Assembly (NCBI GenBank): GCA_023159155.1 | Contig: JAJNNX010000018.1 | Coordinates: 744,001-808,000, forward strand | Direction of reading: 5' to 3' | Length of the DNA stretch: 64,000 nucleotides | Origin: Ustulina deusta | Taxonomy: Eukaryota; Ascomycota; Sordariomycetes; Xylariales; Xylariaceae | Shown: piece by piece, positions 1-12,674 of the stretch | Layout of the letters: each line of letters begins with the position of its first letter | Position numbering within the stretch: the first letter of the stretch is position 1 | The notes under the pieces: model-generated | What the model was told of the DNA's origin: nothing | Databases searched by the model: none | Seen by the model: only the letters and a program-made list of their open reading frames with translations | Translations under genes and position numbers: made by a program

Positions 1-1054
1 AGGTTCGGCTGTCGCAGGGTTTCTCCCATTAAGAATATCTCTATCCCCTGTAAAGGGGCTATTTGAATCTCTCTTGAGCTAGACAAGCAAGCCATCATAG
101 CTACTATGAAGGAGCATGAATCAGGAACCACGCGTCTTCGACCCGTCAACGAGACAACACCCTCTGGATGTCGGACTGGGTTAGGAAGTGCAGGGGGCAA
201 CTCTTGGTTGCGTCGCAGACAACCATGGTTCAAAGACGGGAGGTTCCGGCAACAAACGCCAGAAGGGCCACGAAGGTCCCCATCACTACGATCAACTACT
301 GGCGCGCGTCTTGAGACGTATCCAGTCATAAAAAATGGCATTGTTGGATCACCTCGCAAGTATTCACTAGCAGGTTCTGAACAGTGCCGCGATATCTACA
401 GTGAAGTAGGTAAAGCCCATGATGATGATGATGCTCGGGGAGGCTGTATCAAACGCAATCAGCTCTGGACTCTGTTGAGTGGATAGCATTCAAAGGGTTT
501 GCATGCGTCCTGTCAAGTTAATCCCTTCAAAAGGGGCCACCAAGGAAAATAGAGGTTCGGTGGGAAAATAGAACGAAGGCGTGGTTGTGTTTCAGGTTAG
601 CAATATACGGATTCATAGAGTGATCGAAACCCCTCCTACAAGTAAAGTAGGTAACTATTTGTTGGTGAACGATCTAAGCCTGAAATGCCAATCGAAGAAT
701 TCTCATTGGCTCGAAAGATTCATGGTTCAGTTTGCTAGCCGGGCAAGACCGGCAGGTTCAAGCGCAATGCTCCGACATCCCGGGTAGGAGGAGCTCGAGA
801 GGATCTGCCATGTACTCAGCGGTCTTTATTTATCGGCTTAAGTCACGTGCAGCCGTGCCGACCCCATAGCTACAGGCCGACGGTCCAATAGGGAGTGGGC
901 ATTTCCAATTGCTTCAAGGACTGAGCACTTTTTCAATTCCATCACCTTGTTGCTCGCTGCTTGGTCTAGCTCTCACCACCCAACCTCCGCCCTCTCCCCT
1001 CCCCCGAACCACGATTTGACTTGCCAACCGGCTGGTCCAAGACCCTTGCCCGAC
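1..1054. other. left-end intergenic region, promoter of CYT1
   Basis: No recognisable gene is seen. An ATG-initiated frame of 126 codons (106-486, +) has no family resemblance and is treated as chance. The last 150 bases before the cytochrome c1 start are pyrimidine-rich (CT/CCC runs, about 960-1010), as is common in fungal promoters and 5' leaders. Confidence 0.5.
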
Positions 1055-2272
1055 ATGTTGGCGAGATCGTCTCTGCGCTCGATGCGCATCCTCAATGGCG
1101 CTCGGAATGGCACCACCGCCGTGGCCAAGGTACGACCAGACCCCCTCCGACACCAAACCACTCTCGACGCTTTCGTCGGCATCCACACTAATGCCTCATC
1201 GTGCGTAGCGGTCCATCTCCAGCGCCGGCGCCTCCACCGAATCTCCCATGAGGCTCAACATGGCCGCCGCCGCCTCCACCGCCCTCGCCATCGGGTCCGT
1301 CGCCTGGTACTACCACCTCTATGGACCGACTGCGCACGCCGGGTCACCTGCTGAGGAAGGGTGAGTGTCGGATGCCCGCCCTGCTACCGAGCTTCCTAGC
1401 CAACGGAAGACGCCACGCATCTTGCAATCGTGGTGATGAGGATGGCGTGCCAGCTAACCGCCGTCGCTAGTCTCCATTCTGCACAATACCCCTGGGTCCA
1501 CCAGCAATGGTTCAAGACCTTCGACCACCAAGCGTAAGCTATCGCCCCCCCCCCCCGGCCCCCGCTGGATGTGCTTTTTCTCACTCGTGGAAACAGCCTT
1601 CGCCGAGGTTTCCAGGTTTACCGTGAAGTCTGCATGGCTTGTCACTCTCTGAGCCGTATCCCTTACCGAACTCTTGTCGGTACTATCCTCACTGTTGACG
1701 AGGCCAAGGCCATGGCCGAGGAGAACGAGTACGACAGTGAACCCAACGATCAGGGCGATATTGAAAAGCGACCAGGGAAATTGTCTGACTACATCCCTGC
1801 CCCGTACAAGAACGATGAGGCTGCCCGGTCTGCCAACAACGGTGCTCTACCTCCCGATCTAAGCTTGATCATCAAGGGACGTCACGGCGGATGCGACTAC
1901 GTCTTCAGCTTGTTGACCGGGTACCCCGAGGAGCCCCCTGCTGGCGCTCAGGTTGGTGCCGGCCTCAATTTCAACCCCTACTTCCCCGGTACTGGTATTG
2001 CCATGGCTCGTGTTCTCTACGACGGTCTGGTCGAGTACGAAGACGAAACCCCTGCGACAACATCTCAGATGGCCAAGGACGTCGTTGAGTTCCTCAACTG
2101 GGCTGCAGAGCCCGAGATGGACGACCGGAAGCGTATGGGTATGAAGGTTCTAGCTGTCACCAGCGTCTTGTTTGCTCTCAGTGTATGGGTCAAGAGATAC
2201 AAGTGGGCATCGATCAAGTCGAGGAAGATCGTCTACGACCCTCCCAAGGTCTCAAGTACCACCCGTCGCTAA
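1055..2272 (+). CDS. CYT1: cytochrome c1, heme protein of complex III
   Basis: Four exons: 1055-1129, 1209-1360, 1471-1533 and 1597-2272, giving about 321 residues. Cytochrome c1 carries electrons from the Rieske protein to cytochrome c in the inner-membrane bc1 complex. The heme-attachment motif CMACH is at residues 109-113 (start of exon 4), followed by SLSRIPYRTLVG. The axial-methionine region GTGIAMARVLYDG lies further on, and a C-terminal membrane anchor (about VLAVTSVLFALSVWVKRYKW) precedes the basic tail. The N-terminus is rich in Arg, Ser and Ala and has a hydrophobic stretch (AAAASTALAIGSVAWYY), fitting the two-step presequence of this protein. Exon phases join in frame, and LH.AQYPWVH..WFKTFDHQALRRGFQVYREVC runs correctly across introns 2 and 3. 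Intron 3 contains a run of about 13 C. Identification is firm; only the exact first ATG is inferred. Confidence 0.95.
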
Positions 2273-2983
2273 ACCCTGATCCCTGTATGTAATACTAGAC
2301 TCCCAACGATTCCTTTGTTTGTGGCAAAGGGGGGAGAACTTTGACGTTGCCGGTGGGGCGAAACAGCCCCGAGTTGCGATCTTAGAGTGTAAATCAAATT
2401 CCTCTGTTTTTAGACGTTCACAGAGTAATCCTTGCTTGGGAAGGGTTTAGCAAGTGGTATGCACATAGAAGTCGAAAACGTGACGTTTATACTCTTGAAC
2501 GCATCTCTCCAATGATCCTGTATGATATCCCATTAATTAGCCCCATTTTTCTCTGTCCAATAGTGCTATGTCCCAATTCAGCATATAAATTCATCAACTC
2601 AGACCTTTCAACTAGGTAGTCCAGATACTGCTTTACATCTGTTAGTTCTGGGGGGTTGGGGGCACATACACATCTGATTTCGCGTATGATTATGTGATTG
2701 ATGTCATGACGGATACTTGACGCCACAGCTGAGTCCCACCGCGAGCTATCTTGTGTCAATGAAGCAATGGTTATCTCGCGTAGCAAACAGCTGGTTATTG
2801 TGAACAAAAACCAACCACCCCCTACTTCACCACATACCTCGCTGCATACCCTGCGAGGCTCACTACGTAGCCGCTTTTCTGATTTCCCTCCATGAGGTGA
2901 ACGTCACCGCGAGCTACTATCCCCAACGGGAGGAACACCCTTGTGCTACGCCTAAGCACTATGAATACATACTCGACGATGTC
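2273..2983. other. intergenic region between CYT1 and the glycosylase gene
   Basis: Contains the 3' end of CYT1 and the presumed promoter and 5' leader of the next gene. No conserved frame was seen on either strand. An in-frame GTG at 2897 could extend the next gene upstream, but fungal genes need ATG. Confidence 0.4.
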
Positions 2984-4822
2984 ATGGACTTTTCAAGATG
3001 CACAGATCAATCGCCAACCGCCAGCTCCAGGGCGAATGATTTCTCCAACGATTTCATGTTCGGCTTTGACGTCGAGGATGACGACGACAGGGTGTACTTG
3101 GCTGAAGTGGCTATGTATGGGGTGGGACATGAAGACGACATCAAAGACTTCGTTCGTCTCAGTCTATTTCGAGGGGTGGAAGAATGGGAACAAGCAATAT
3201 GCTGCGCCTCGTCGATGAAAGACCGGGGGTCTTTCCGTAATTCCTTGGACGGACAAGATGTGCTTACCTTTCTATCAAACATTTATGGCGTCGATGGGCC
3301 ATTTCATGCCGCCGGCGCCCTGCCTCCTCCGCAGAGACCTAAACATCTATGCGTCAAGAGGAAGTCGAAACAGACCCGTGTACTCCCGGATACGCAGACA
3401 GATATACCAACTAAGAAGCAGAGAACGGCCAAGAATGGTAGGAACTCTCCCTATTGGAGTGAGGCGCGTGTACCGGCACGCCAGCGAAATGGACATCCTG
3501 GCAAGGGACTAGAGGCTAAAGGAATGGCGAAGAAGGCTCCGACGAGACGCAAAGGGTCCTTAGAAGGAGCGATACCGCCGACGTCCACCGCGCCGAGACA
3601 ACAATCCGGAGATGACACGGTCATGCAAGCATGCAAAGGCCCCGAGCTCACGTCTATTTCCCTGCATGAGTCGTCTGGAGGGGTGTCATTCATAGAATCT
3701 TCAGGACTCGCGAGCAAGCTCGGAGATGATGACGATACCAGAGAGGGTCTGCCTAAGCTTGACATTCCCACGATACGAGTTTTAGATACGCCAGACCCGA
3801 ACACCGAATCCATAAGAACAACAAGCGGTGGGCAAGAAGAAGAAGAAGAAGAAGAAGAGAAGGAAACCCACAAGCCAAACCAAGTTTCGGACGACGAGGA
3901 CAGAAAACCACCAGTATTGCCACAAAACCAGACGCCAAAGCGCAAGGCAAGGTCCCCGTACTTCGAGACCACAAAAGCAGCAGCAGCAGCAGCAATATCC
4001 AATCCTTGCGCCGACAAGTTATTACCGTCGTCATCAAAAAGCCCCAAGAAAAGACGACCACCCCGCGGCACCATTTCCTCCCTCCCCTTCCCGCGTCTCG
4101 ACGCGCCGCGCTTCGGCCTCATACAGGAGGAGCTGGCGTCGGACCCGTTCCGGCTGCTCGTGGCCGTGACGTTCCTCGTGCGCACGACGGGGCGGGCCGC
4201 GATCCCCGTGTTCCGCGCGCTCATGGAGCGGTATCCGACGCCCTCGGCGCTCGCCGCCGCGCCCGCGCCCGACGTCATCGCCATGATTAAGCATCTCGGC
4301 CTCGGCAGCGTGCGCGCCGCGGCGATCCAGCGGTACGCGCGCCTCTGGGCGGCGGAGCCGCCCCGGAACGGCGTCCGACATGTCGTGAGGAATTACCATG
4401 GTGGTTGTTCTGCGGAGGATCCCCGGACGGGGGACGAGGCGGGAGGGGAAATAGTCCGTGTCGGTGGTGGTGGTGGTGATGAGACGACGACGATGACGAC
4501 GGCGTGGGAAATCGGACATATGACCCAGGGGCCGTACGCGCTCGATTCCTGGCGCATCTTCTGCCGGGACGTGCTGAGGGGCGAGGCGGAGGACTGGATG
4601 GGCGGGGGCCGCGAGGGCGAGTTCCAGCCCGAATGGATGCGTGTCTTGCCCCGCGACAAGGAACTGCGCGCCTGTCTGCGCTGGATGTGGATGCGGGAGG
4701 GCTGGCAGTGGGATCCCGCGACGGGCGAGAAGGTTGTGCTGCCGGAGGCGTTGCGGAGAGCCGTCCAGGAGGGCCGCGTCGGGTATGACGATACCGGGGA
4801 CTTGAGGATCTTGGACGAATAA
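2984..4822 (+). CDS. MBD4-like HhH-GPD DNA glycosylase
   Basis: A single-exon reading of about 612 residues from the first in-frame ATG at 2984. The C-terminal third matches the catalytic domain of MBD4/thymine-DNA glycosylases: FGLIQEEL.SDPFRLLVAVTFLVRTT, then a helix-hairpin-helix region with LGLGSVRA, then YALDSWRIFCRD. In this last motif Asp521 aligns with the catalytic aspartate of MBD4 (YGNDSYRIFC). The end, LRACLRWMWMREG, resembles the final MBD4 helix. Such enzymes remove T or U opposite G, for example after deamination of 5-methylcytosine, and act in the nucleus. I see no methyl-CpG-binding domain. Residues 1 to about 370 are low-complexity and charged, with a Glu run near 3835-3860 and an Ala run near 3976-3993. 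Base composition turns sharply GC-rich from about 4080. An upstream exon cannot be excluded. Confidence 0.82.
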   Translation: MDFSRCTDQSPTASSRANDFSNDFMFGFDVEDDDDRVYLAEVAMYGVGHEDDIKDFVRLSLFRGVEEWEQAICCASSMKDRGSFRNSLDGQDVLTFLSNIYGVDGPFHAAGALPPPQRPKHLCVKRKSKQTRVLPDTQTDIPTKKQRTAKNGRNSPYWSEARVPARQRNGHPGKGLEAKGMAKKAPTRRKGSLEGAIPPTSTAPRQQSGDDTVMQACKGPELTSISLHESSGGVSFIESSGLASKLGDDDDTREGLPKLDIPTIRVLDTPDPNTESIRTTSGGQEEEEEEEEKETHKPNQVSDDEDRKPPVLPQNQTPKRKARSPYFETTKAAAAAAISNPCADKLLPSSSKSPKKRRPPRGTISSLPFPRLDAPRFGLIQEELASDPFRLLVAVTFLVRTTGRAAIPVFRALMERYPTPSALAAAPAPDVIAMIKHLGLGSVRAAAIQRYARLWAAEPPRNGVRHVVRNYHGGCSAEDPRTGDEAGGEIVRVGGGGGDETTTMTTAWEIGHMTQGPYALDSWRIFCRDVLRGEAEDWMGGGREGEFQPEWMRVLPRDKELRACLRWMWMREGWQWDPATGEKVVLPEALRRAVQEGRVGYDDTGDLRILDE

Positions 4823-5579
4823 AATGAATCGGTGTTTTTGTTTGTCTGTTTGTTCGTCTCGTCTCGTCTCGGGCTGGTTGGCTAGGCTAGGCTAGGCGGT
4901 TGAGTTCATGTGCTGTGATGGGTAGCATGTCAATATTGGCCCCCCCGTTGGTGATTCATGACCAATCTTCGTCCTCGGCCTCATTGGATATCCTCTCTAT
5001 CTATTACTTGAATTGGCGGCCACCTCGACGGCGAGCGTTAAGGTCAAGGTATCCTAAATGCTCCATCCCGTAGTTCTCTATCTAGGCACAGCATTAGCCG
5101 CGGATTGAGACGGGCTGACTTCTGCGCAGGGAGAGCGGTTTGTGTTAGCGCCACGAGATGAGAACCTTGATGATGCCTGAGCCAGCTGCCTACCAATTTA
5201 AATATAGATGAAAGAATATGATAGCTAACCGAATACATACACCGCTGGCGGGTATGGCTGTCTAATACTAGCAGTGCACGCTCTGATGCCAATACCACTT
5301 CCCTTTGCATGGATCGATCATATATAGTGTGATTGGTGACATTGAAATTCGTTGGCATAGTTTGAAGGAGGTCTTATTACTAGATAGCGCTATGTTGAAG
5401 TATTTTGCTATGTCACTGGCGATTTTTCCCAAGCACAGATATACCCGTGGCCGCATTTTTGTACCGTAACACCCAGATATTTCATTTTTGGTCCTCCTTT
5501 TATCCCTTTTTAACCGTATCTTTTCATATCCAATCCTCGAGGGGAGTTTTAGAAAACCTTCCTTTGAAAATTAGACTTA
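4823..5579. other. intergenic region, convergent 3' ends
   Basis: Lies between the 3' end of the glycosylase (+) and the 3' end of DAHP synthase (-). Begins with short GTCTC and GGCTA repeats (about 4853-4900). No gene is supported. Confidence 0.4.
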
Positions 5580-8431
<2,852 letters not shown>

Positions 8432-9184
8432 TCACTCAGCCTTTGCCCGAACACCTGCAGGAACACCACTGTTCACCTTGCCATGCAGCCACTTCAGTAA
8501 CATGGTGCTGCCAGTCATCAGGAAAGCCGAAAAGACAAACAGCGTTACTCGTTGCCAAGTGTTGAGTATGTCGAAAATTGGATAAGGGTACCTAGGACAT
8601 CGTCCCTGATGAGCAACACGGAAATTACCGTATGAAAGCAATCTCGATGCTTACCAGCCGTTTTGTCTGTAGCAGTACTCAACCCAGAACCAATATAGGA
8701 AAGCTAAGGTCTGGCTCAAAGCTACGGCCGCAAAACCATCGATAGTCCATGGCGGACTTAACAAGAGCAAATCTAGAGTAAGGAACAGGCCAGGGGCTGC
8801 GTGGAAACCAAAGTTGGGTAGGAAAGTGAGGTCAGATTCCGGCGGAAACACGAGGGTCCTGTCAATTGCACAAAGCCCCCAGAAGAGTATACTGATGAGT
8901 ACCTCTAATGGCGCCGAGCACACGGCGAGGGAATTTTTGGCTTGAAAGAGGCCAGGTGATAGAGTTAAATCAGCGATGAGGCCAATTGCAAAGGTGCAGA
9001 GAGCAAGCGCGAGGCCGATGATGGTTAGAAATTGGTAGTGGCCCCCGAACGCGGCCGAAAGTTGGGTCTCCCACTGAGCGAGGAATCGGAATGATGCCAG
9101 AAATGAGACAATGCCAGCAGTATGCAGCAACATTGAGACCCGCCGGGCCGGTGAGGCGAGTCGTTGAAGGGGATGTCTAGCCAT
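8432..9184 (-). CDS. AIG1/FAR-17a/ADTRP-like integral membrane protein
   Basis: Two exons, 9184-8655 and 8591-8432, give about 229 residues. The intron (GTAAGC...CCTAG) restores WVEYCYRQNGWYPYPIFD, the conserved C-terminal signature of the AIG1/FAR-17a family. About six hydrophobic segments are visible, among them IVSFLASFRFLA, FLTIIGLALALCTFAIGLI, VLISILFWGLCAI, LFLTLDLLLLS, ALSQTLAFLYWFW and LFVFSAFLMTGSTMLL. Human AIG1 and ADTRP are threonine hydrolases acting on fatty-acid esters of hydroxy fatty acids, using a conserved Thr and His. A loop His (FGFHAAPGLF) and a membrane Thr (FLTIIG) are candidates here. The substrate in fungi is not known. ATG at 9184 is the first in frame. Confidence 0.85.
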
Positions 9185-9749
9185 TTGCGCCGTTCAAGAA
9201 GAGGTACACGAATAGGTCGTTGGACACGAAATAATTTTCCTGGTTATGATTTTGAATAGTGGCTAACTAGGCATTTCAATAATGCAACAATTCGTAACAA
9301 TAAGAGACAAAGAAGCTGTGTTGACTGGGGTTGAGATGTTGGCCGCTGAAGTTCAAGGGAAGTGTGATGGATGTCGGTTGGCACTGGGCAGGGGTAGATA
9401 CTTAGGTAATGAGCACCATCCCCTTAATGACGCCATTCGTAGCAGCGCACCTCAGTACCGGTAGTCTAGTTCCTACCTACCAGCTAAGCTCTGGGGTCGA
9501 GGTGGGCCGTCGGCTTCTTCTAGTTCCGTGATTTACCGTATTCGGTACCTAGTCTAGTATGTAGGTATCTACCCCAAATTTTCAGCAACAGCCAGCTACC
9601 TAGGTAGGGAGGTCAAGTAAGCCACTAACCTTACCTAGTTAGTAGGTACCTAGCATAGCACGATAAAAGTTACCGCGACGCTCAAGCGCTCGCTCCCTTG
9701 TTAGTTGCTACATCCATCTACACAACGCTGTCAAATCTCACCCAGAGAA
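9185..9749. other. divergent promoter region
   Basis: Separates the AIG1-like gene (-) from the cyclophilin gene (+). The part from 9535 to 9660 is dense in TACCTAGGTA-like words (CCTAGGTAGGG, GTAGGTACCTAG). No gene seen. Confidence 0.45.
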
Positions 9750-11665
9750 ATGGCCGAGACGGGCAGTAAACGTAGCCACAGCGACTTCGTGGAAAACAAT
9801 GGCGGCGGCGGTACGTAGGTCTCCCCTCCGACCCAAGCCAACACCGAACTAACTGCAATGCAGATGACAGCTCTTCCGACGATGATATGGGCCCCCAGCT
9901 GCCCTCGGCCGCTGCCCCCAAGAAGAAACGACGTGTGCTACCGTACGAAAAACTCTACGTCGATGCCCTGCCCAAGTCTGCGCGTTACTCCAAATCCCTC
10001 ATGCACAAGGAGCAGCTCTCCTTCGTGACAGTAACCCGCACCGAATTCCTCATCACGAGCTCCGTCGATGGTGTCGTCAAGTTCTGGAAGAAGGCTGCCC
10101 AGGGCATTGAGTTTGTCAAAGAGTTCAAGGCTCACCAAGGTAACATACGCTCTGTATCTGTAAGCCAGGATGGAAGAAGCTTTGCGACTGCCGGCGCCGA
10201 TAGCACCGTCAAGATCTTTGACGTGATTACCTTTGACCTTCTGACCATGCTGTCTTTGGATTTTGCGCCAAAGTGCATCTGTTGGGTTCACAGACGCGGC
10301 GCGTCATTACCACTATTGGCCATATCGGATGATTCGAAGCCCCTAATATACATTTACGATGGTAGGGGGGACAACCACACGCCGCTCCATACCATCAAGG
10401 GGCTCCATAGAGGCGTTGTGTCTCTGATGGCATTCAACGATGCCTATGACTGCGTCGTGTCGGCGGACGAGAATGGAATGCTGGAGTACTGGTCGCCAAG
10501 TTCTAATTATGAAAAACCGGGCAACGTCTTTCAGTACAAAAGTTCCACCAACCTATTCGATTTCAAAAAGGCAAAGTCTGTGCCCGTGTCACTGACAGTC
10601 TCGCCGTCCGGTCATCAATTTGTGTCCTTTTCACTCCCCGATCGCAAAATCCGTATATTTGAATTTCCTACGGCCAAGCTATACCGTACCTACGACGAGT
10701 CTCTACAGGTCGTCGAAGAGATGCAACAGGGTGGGACTGCGGCACAGAAATTAGACGATGTAGAATTTGGACGAAGACTTGCTGCTGAACGAGAGATGGA
10801 GTCGAGTTCTCTTCGAAATAACGTTAACGTCATCTTTGACGAGTCAGGTCATTTCATCTTGTACGGCTCTATTCTTGGGGTTAAAGTTTTGAATACCTTC
10901 ACGAATCAGGTGGTCAAAGTATACGGGAAAGATGAACACCTTCGGCCTATCAACCTCGCCCTGTATCAGGGCCAGCCCCAGAAGAAAGGCGTGACCACAG
11001 TAGCGATGGCAGCCTCCAACAATCCACTTCTGCAAGAGTCCGAAGCAAGAGATCCCATTCTCTTTGCAACGTCTGTGGGTAAGGTGCGGTTTTACATGTT
11101 TACAAATGAGGCAGAGATATCTCGCTCGGAAAGAGACGTGCAGAATGAGAAACCAACACTTCTAAATCCCAAGAAGGCAGCACAAGCGAAGAAGGCAGAG
11201 ACGGGCACGTCGGCTATTATTCACACAAGCTATGGCGACATTCAGATTAGGCTCTTCCCAGATGCCGCACCCAAAACTGTGGAGAACTTCGTCACACACT
11301 CGAAGCGTGGCTACTACAATGGCACCGTTTTCCACAGAGTAATTCGAAAATTCATGATACAAGGCGGCGATCCTCTGGGTGATGGAACTGGCGGCGAGAG
11401 TATTTGGGGTAGGGAATTTGAAGATGAATTTAGCACACTGAAGCACGACAAGCCGTACACGGTCAGCATGGCTAACGCTGGACCGAATACGAACGGGAGT
11501 CAGTTTTTCATTACAACGGAAAAGACGCCGTGGCTGGACAACAAGCATACCATCTTCGGCCGGGCGGTCCAGGGATTGGATGTCATCCACAAGATTGAGA
11601 ACGCGCGGACGTACAAGGACAAGCCGGAGGAGGACATCAAGATCGTCAATATTGATATTTCCTAA
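9750..11665 (+). CDS. CYP15: WD40-cyclophilin peptidyl-prolyl isomerase (PPWD1/CYP15 type)
   Basis: Two exons, 9750-9810 and 9864-11665, give about 620 residues; the splice joins GGG to DDSSSDDDMGPQ. After an acidic N-terminus and a basic KKKRR stretch come WD40-type blades (about residues 65-330; VTRTEFLITSSVDGVVKFWK, DGRSFATAGADSTVKIFD). A cyclophilin domain fills about residues 473-620: IRLFPDAAPKTVENFV, VFHRVIRKFMIQGGDP, GSQFFITTEKTPWLDNKHTIFG. The catalytic Arg of FHRVI, the NGSQFFI segment and the Trp/His of WLDNKH are all present, so the isomerase should be active. PPWD1 homologues are spliceosome-associated nuclear proteins in animals; that role is assumed here from family membership. 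Confidence 0.93.
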
Positions 11666-12674
11666 ATTTAGTTGCGCCGGAGCCTAGCCCCTGTTAACAC
11701 GTATGTAAATCAAATTATACCCACCAACAGTTACATTCTTTCGCAATAACAGTCGTAGTATTGAAAGCGCGGCGGTTGGGCGTCGCTTAAAGTCGAGGGA
11801 GGCGTCCTCGTAACCACCAAGCTGGTTCCTATCGACGAATAGCTGGCGCCCGTTTTTTTCTTTTTAAAAGTGGGAATTGGAGGGTTGTTGGCGCCAGCTC
11901 CTCCCCGAGATCCACGTGGGGGGACTCTCAACCTTGGAAGTGTCCGGGGGTGCTTGGCGCCGATTTGGGCGGAACCTTATCTTCGAAGACGTGATCATAT
12001 GCCTTGCTCATTCACCGACGTACTGATCCCTCTGATTGTCGTGAAGAGTGCGAGTAAGAGCACTGCATCGTGATCCCTACGCAGCCTCCGACCGAGGTCT
12101 GACTTACACCTAACCCAGCCAGAGATCTTGGTGTAGGGACGAACGCCACCGCCGGCGAGACTGGTCCGTCGCTATAGCCATTCGGTCTAGGAGGCAAGTT
12201 TAAAACGGCTCCTCACTTCATGCAGTTCATCCACACCAATCCACGGCTGCTCTTCAACACACGCCCACGTCCACACACACGCCCACTTGCCGATACGACC
12301 CGCAACTGAGCTACATGGAAGCCTTTGTCGGTTGTTAATTCTCGCTCGCAATTATCATTCTTATCATCGCGCTGCCTCCCTATCTCCCCCTTTCGCCCGT
12401 TCGCTTCATTCACGCTCCAGCAACGCCGCGGGTAGCAGTGCTTGACCAAGAGTGCCTACCTCACCACCGCCAAAGCCACGGAACTACTTTCATTTTCTGT
12501 TGCAGGCTAGGGCCGCCTACCTACGCAGGTAACGGGGGCTTTCTTGGCTTGTTGATCATGCTAGACCCTCGACCATATCGGGAGGAATTTTGCGCTCATC
12601 AAGCAATATTCTATCCTTAGTTGACTCGCCGTCTCGGAGGGACAGGAAGAAAAAGACCGTCACAGCGGCGTATA
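11666..12674. other. intergenic region and 5' leader of the transcription factor gene
   Basis: No gene identified. It includes a CAC/CCCAC-rich stretch (about 12235-12295) and pyrimidine-rich sequence (12340-12400), probably promoter and 5' leader of the Zn2Cys6 gene. Confidence 0.4.

Noticed and set aside
106..486. ATG-initiated 126-codon frame at the left end
   Set aside because: No family resemblance, odd composition and no splice context; probably chance.
1396..1645. Minus-strand frames over CYT1 introns
   Set aside because: Antisense to well-supported exons and low complexity.
3451..4519. Long minus-strand frames (277 and 161 codons) inside the glycosylase gene
   Set aside because: Antisense shadows of a real coding frame, produced by the GC-rich third positions and codon runs.
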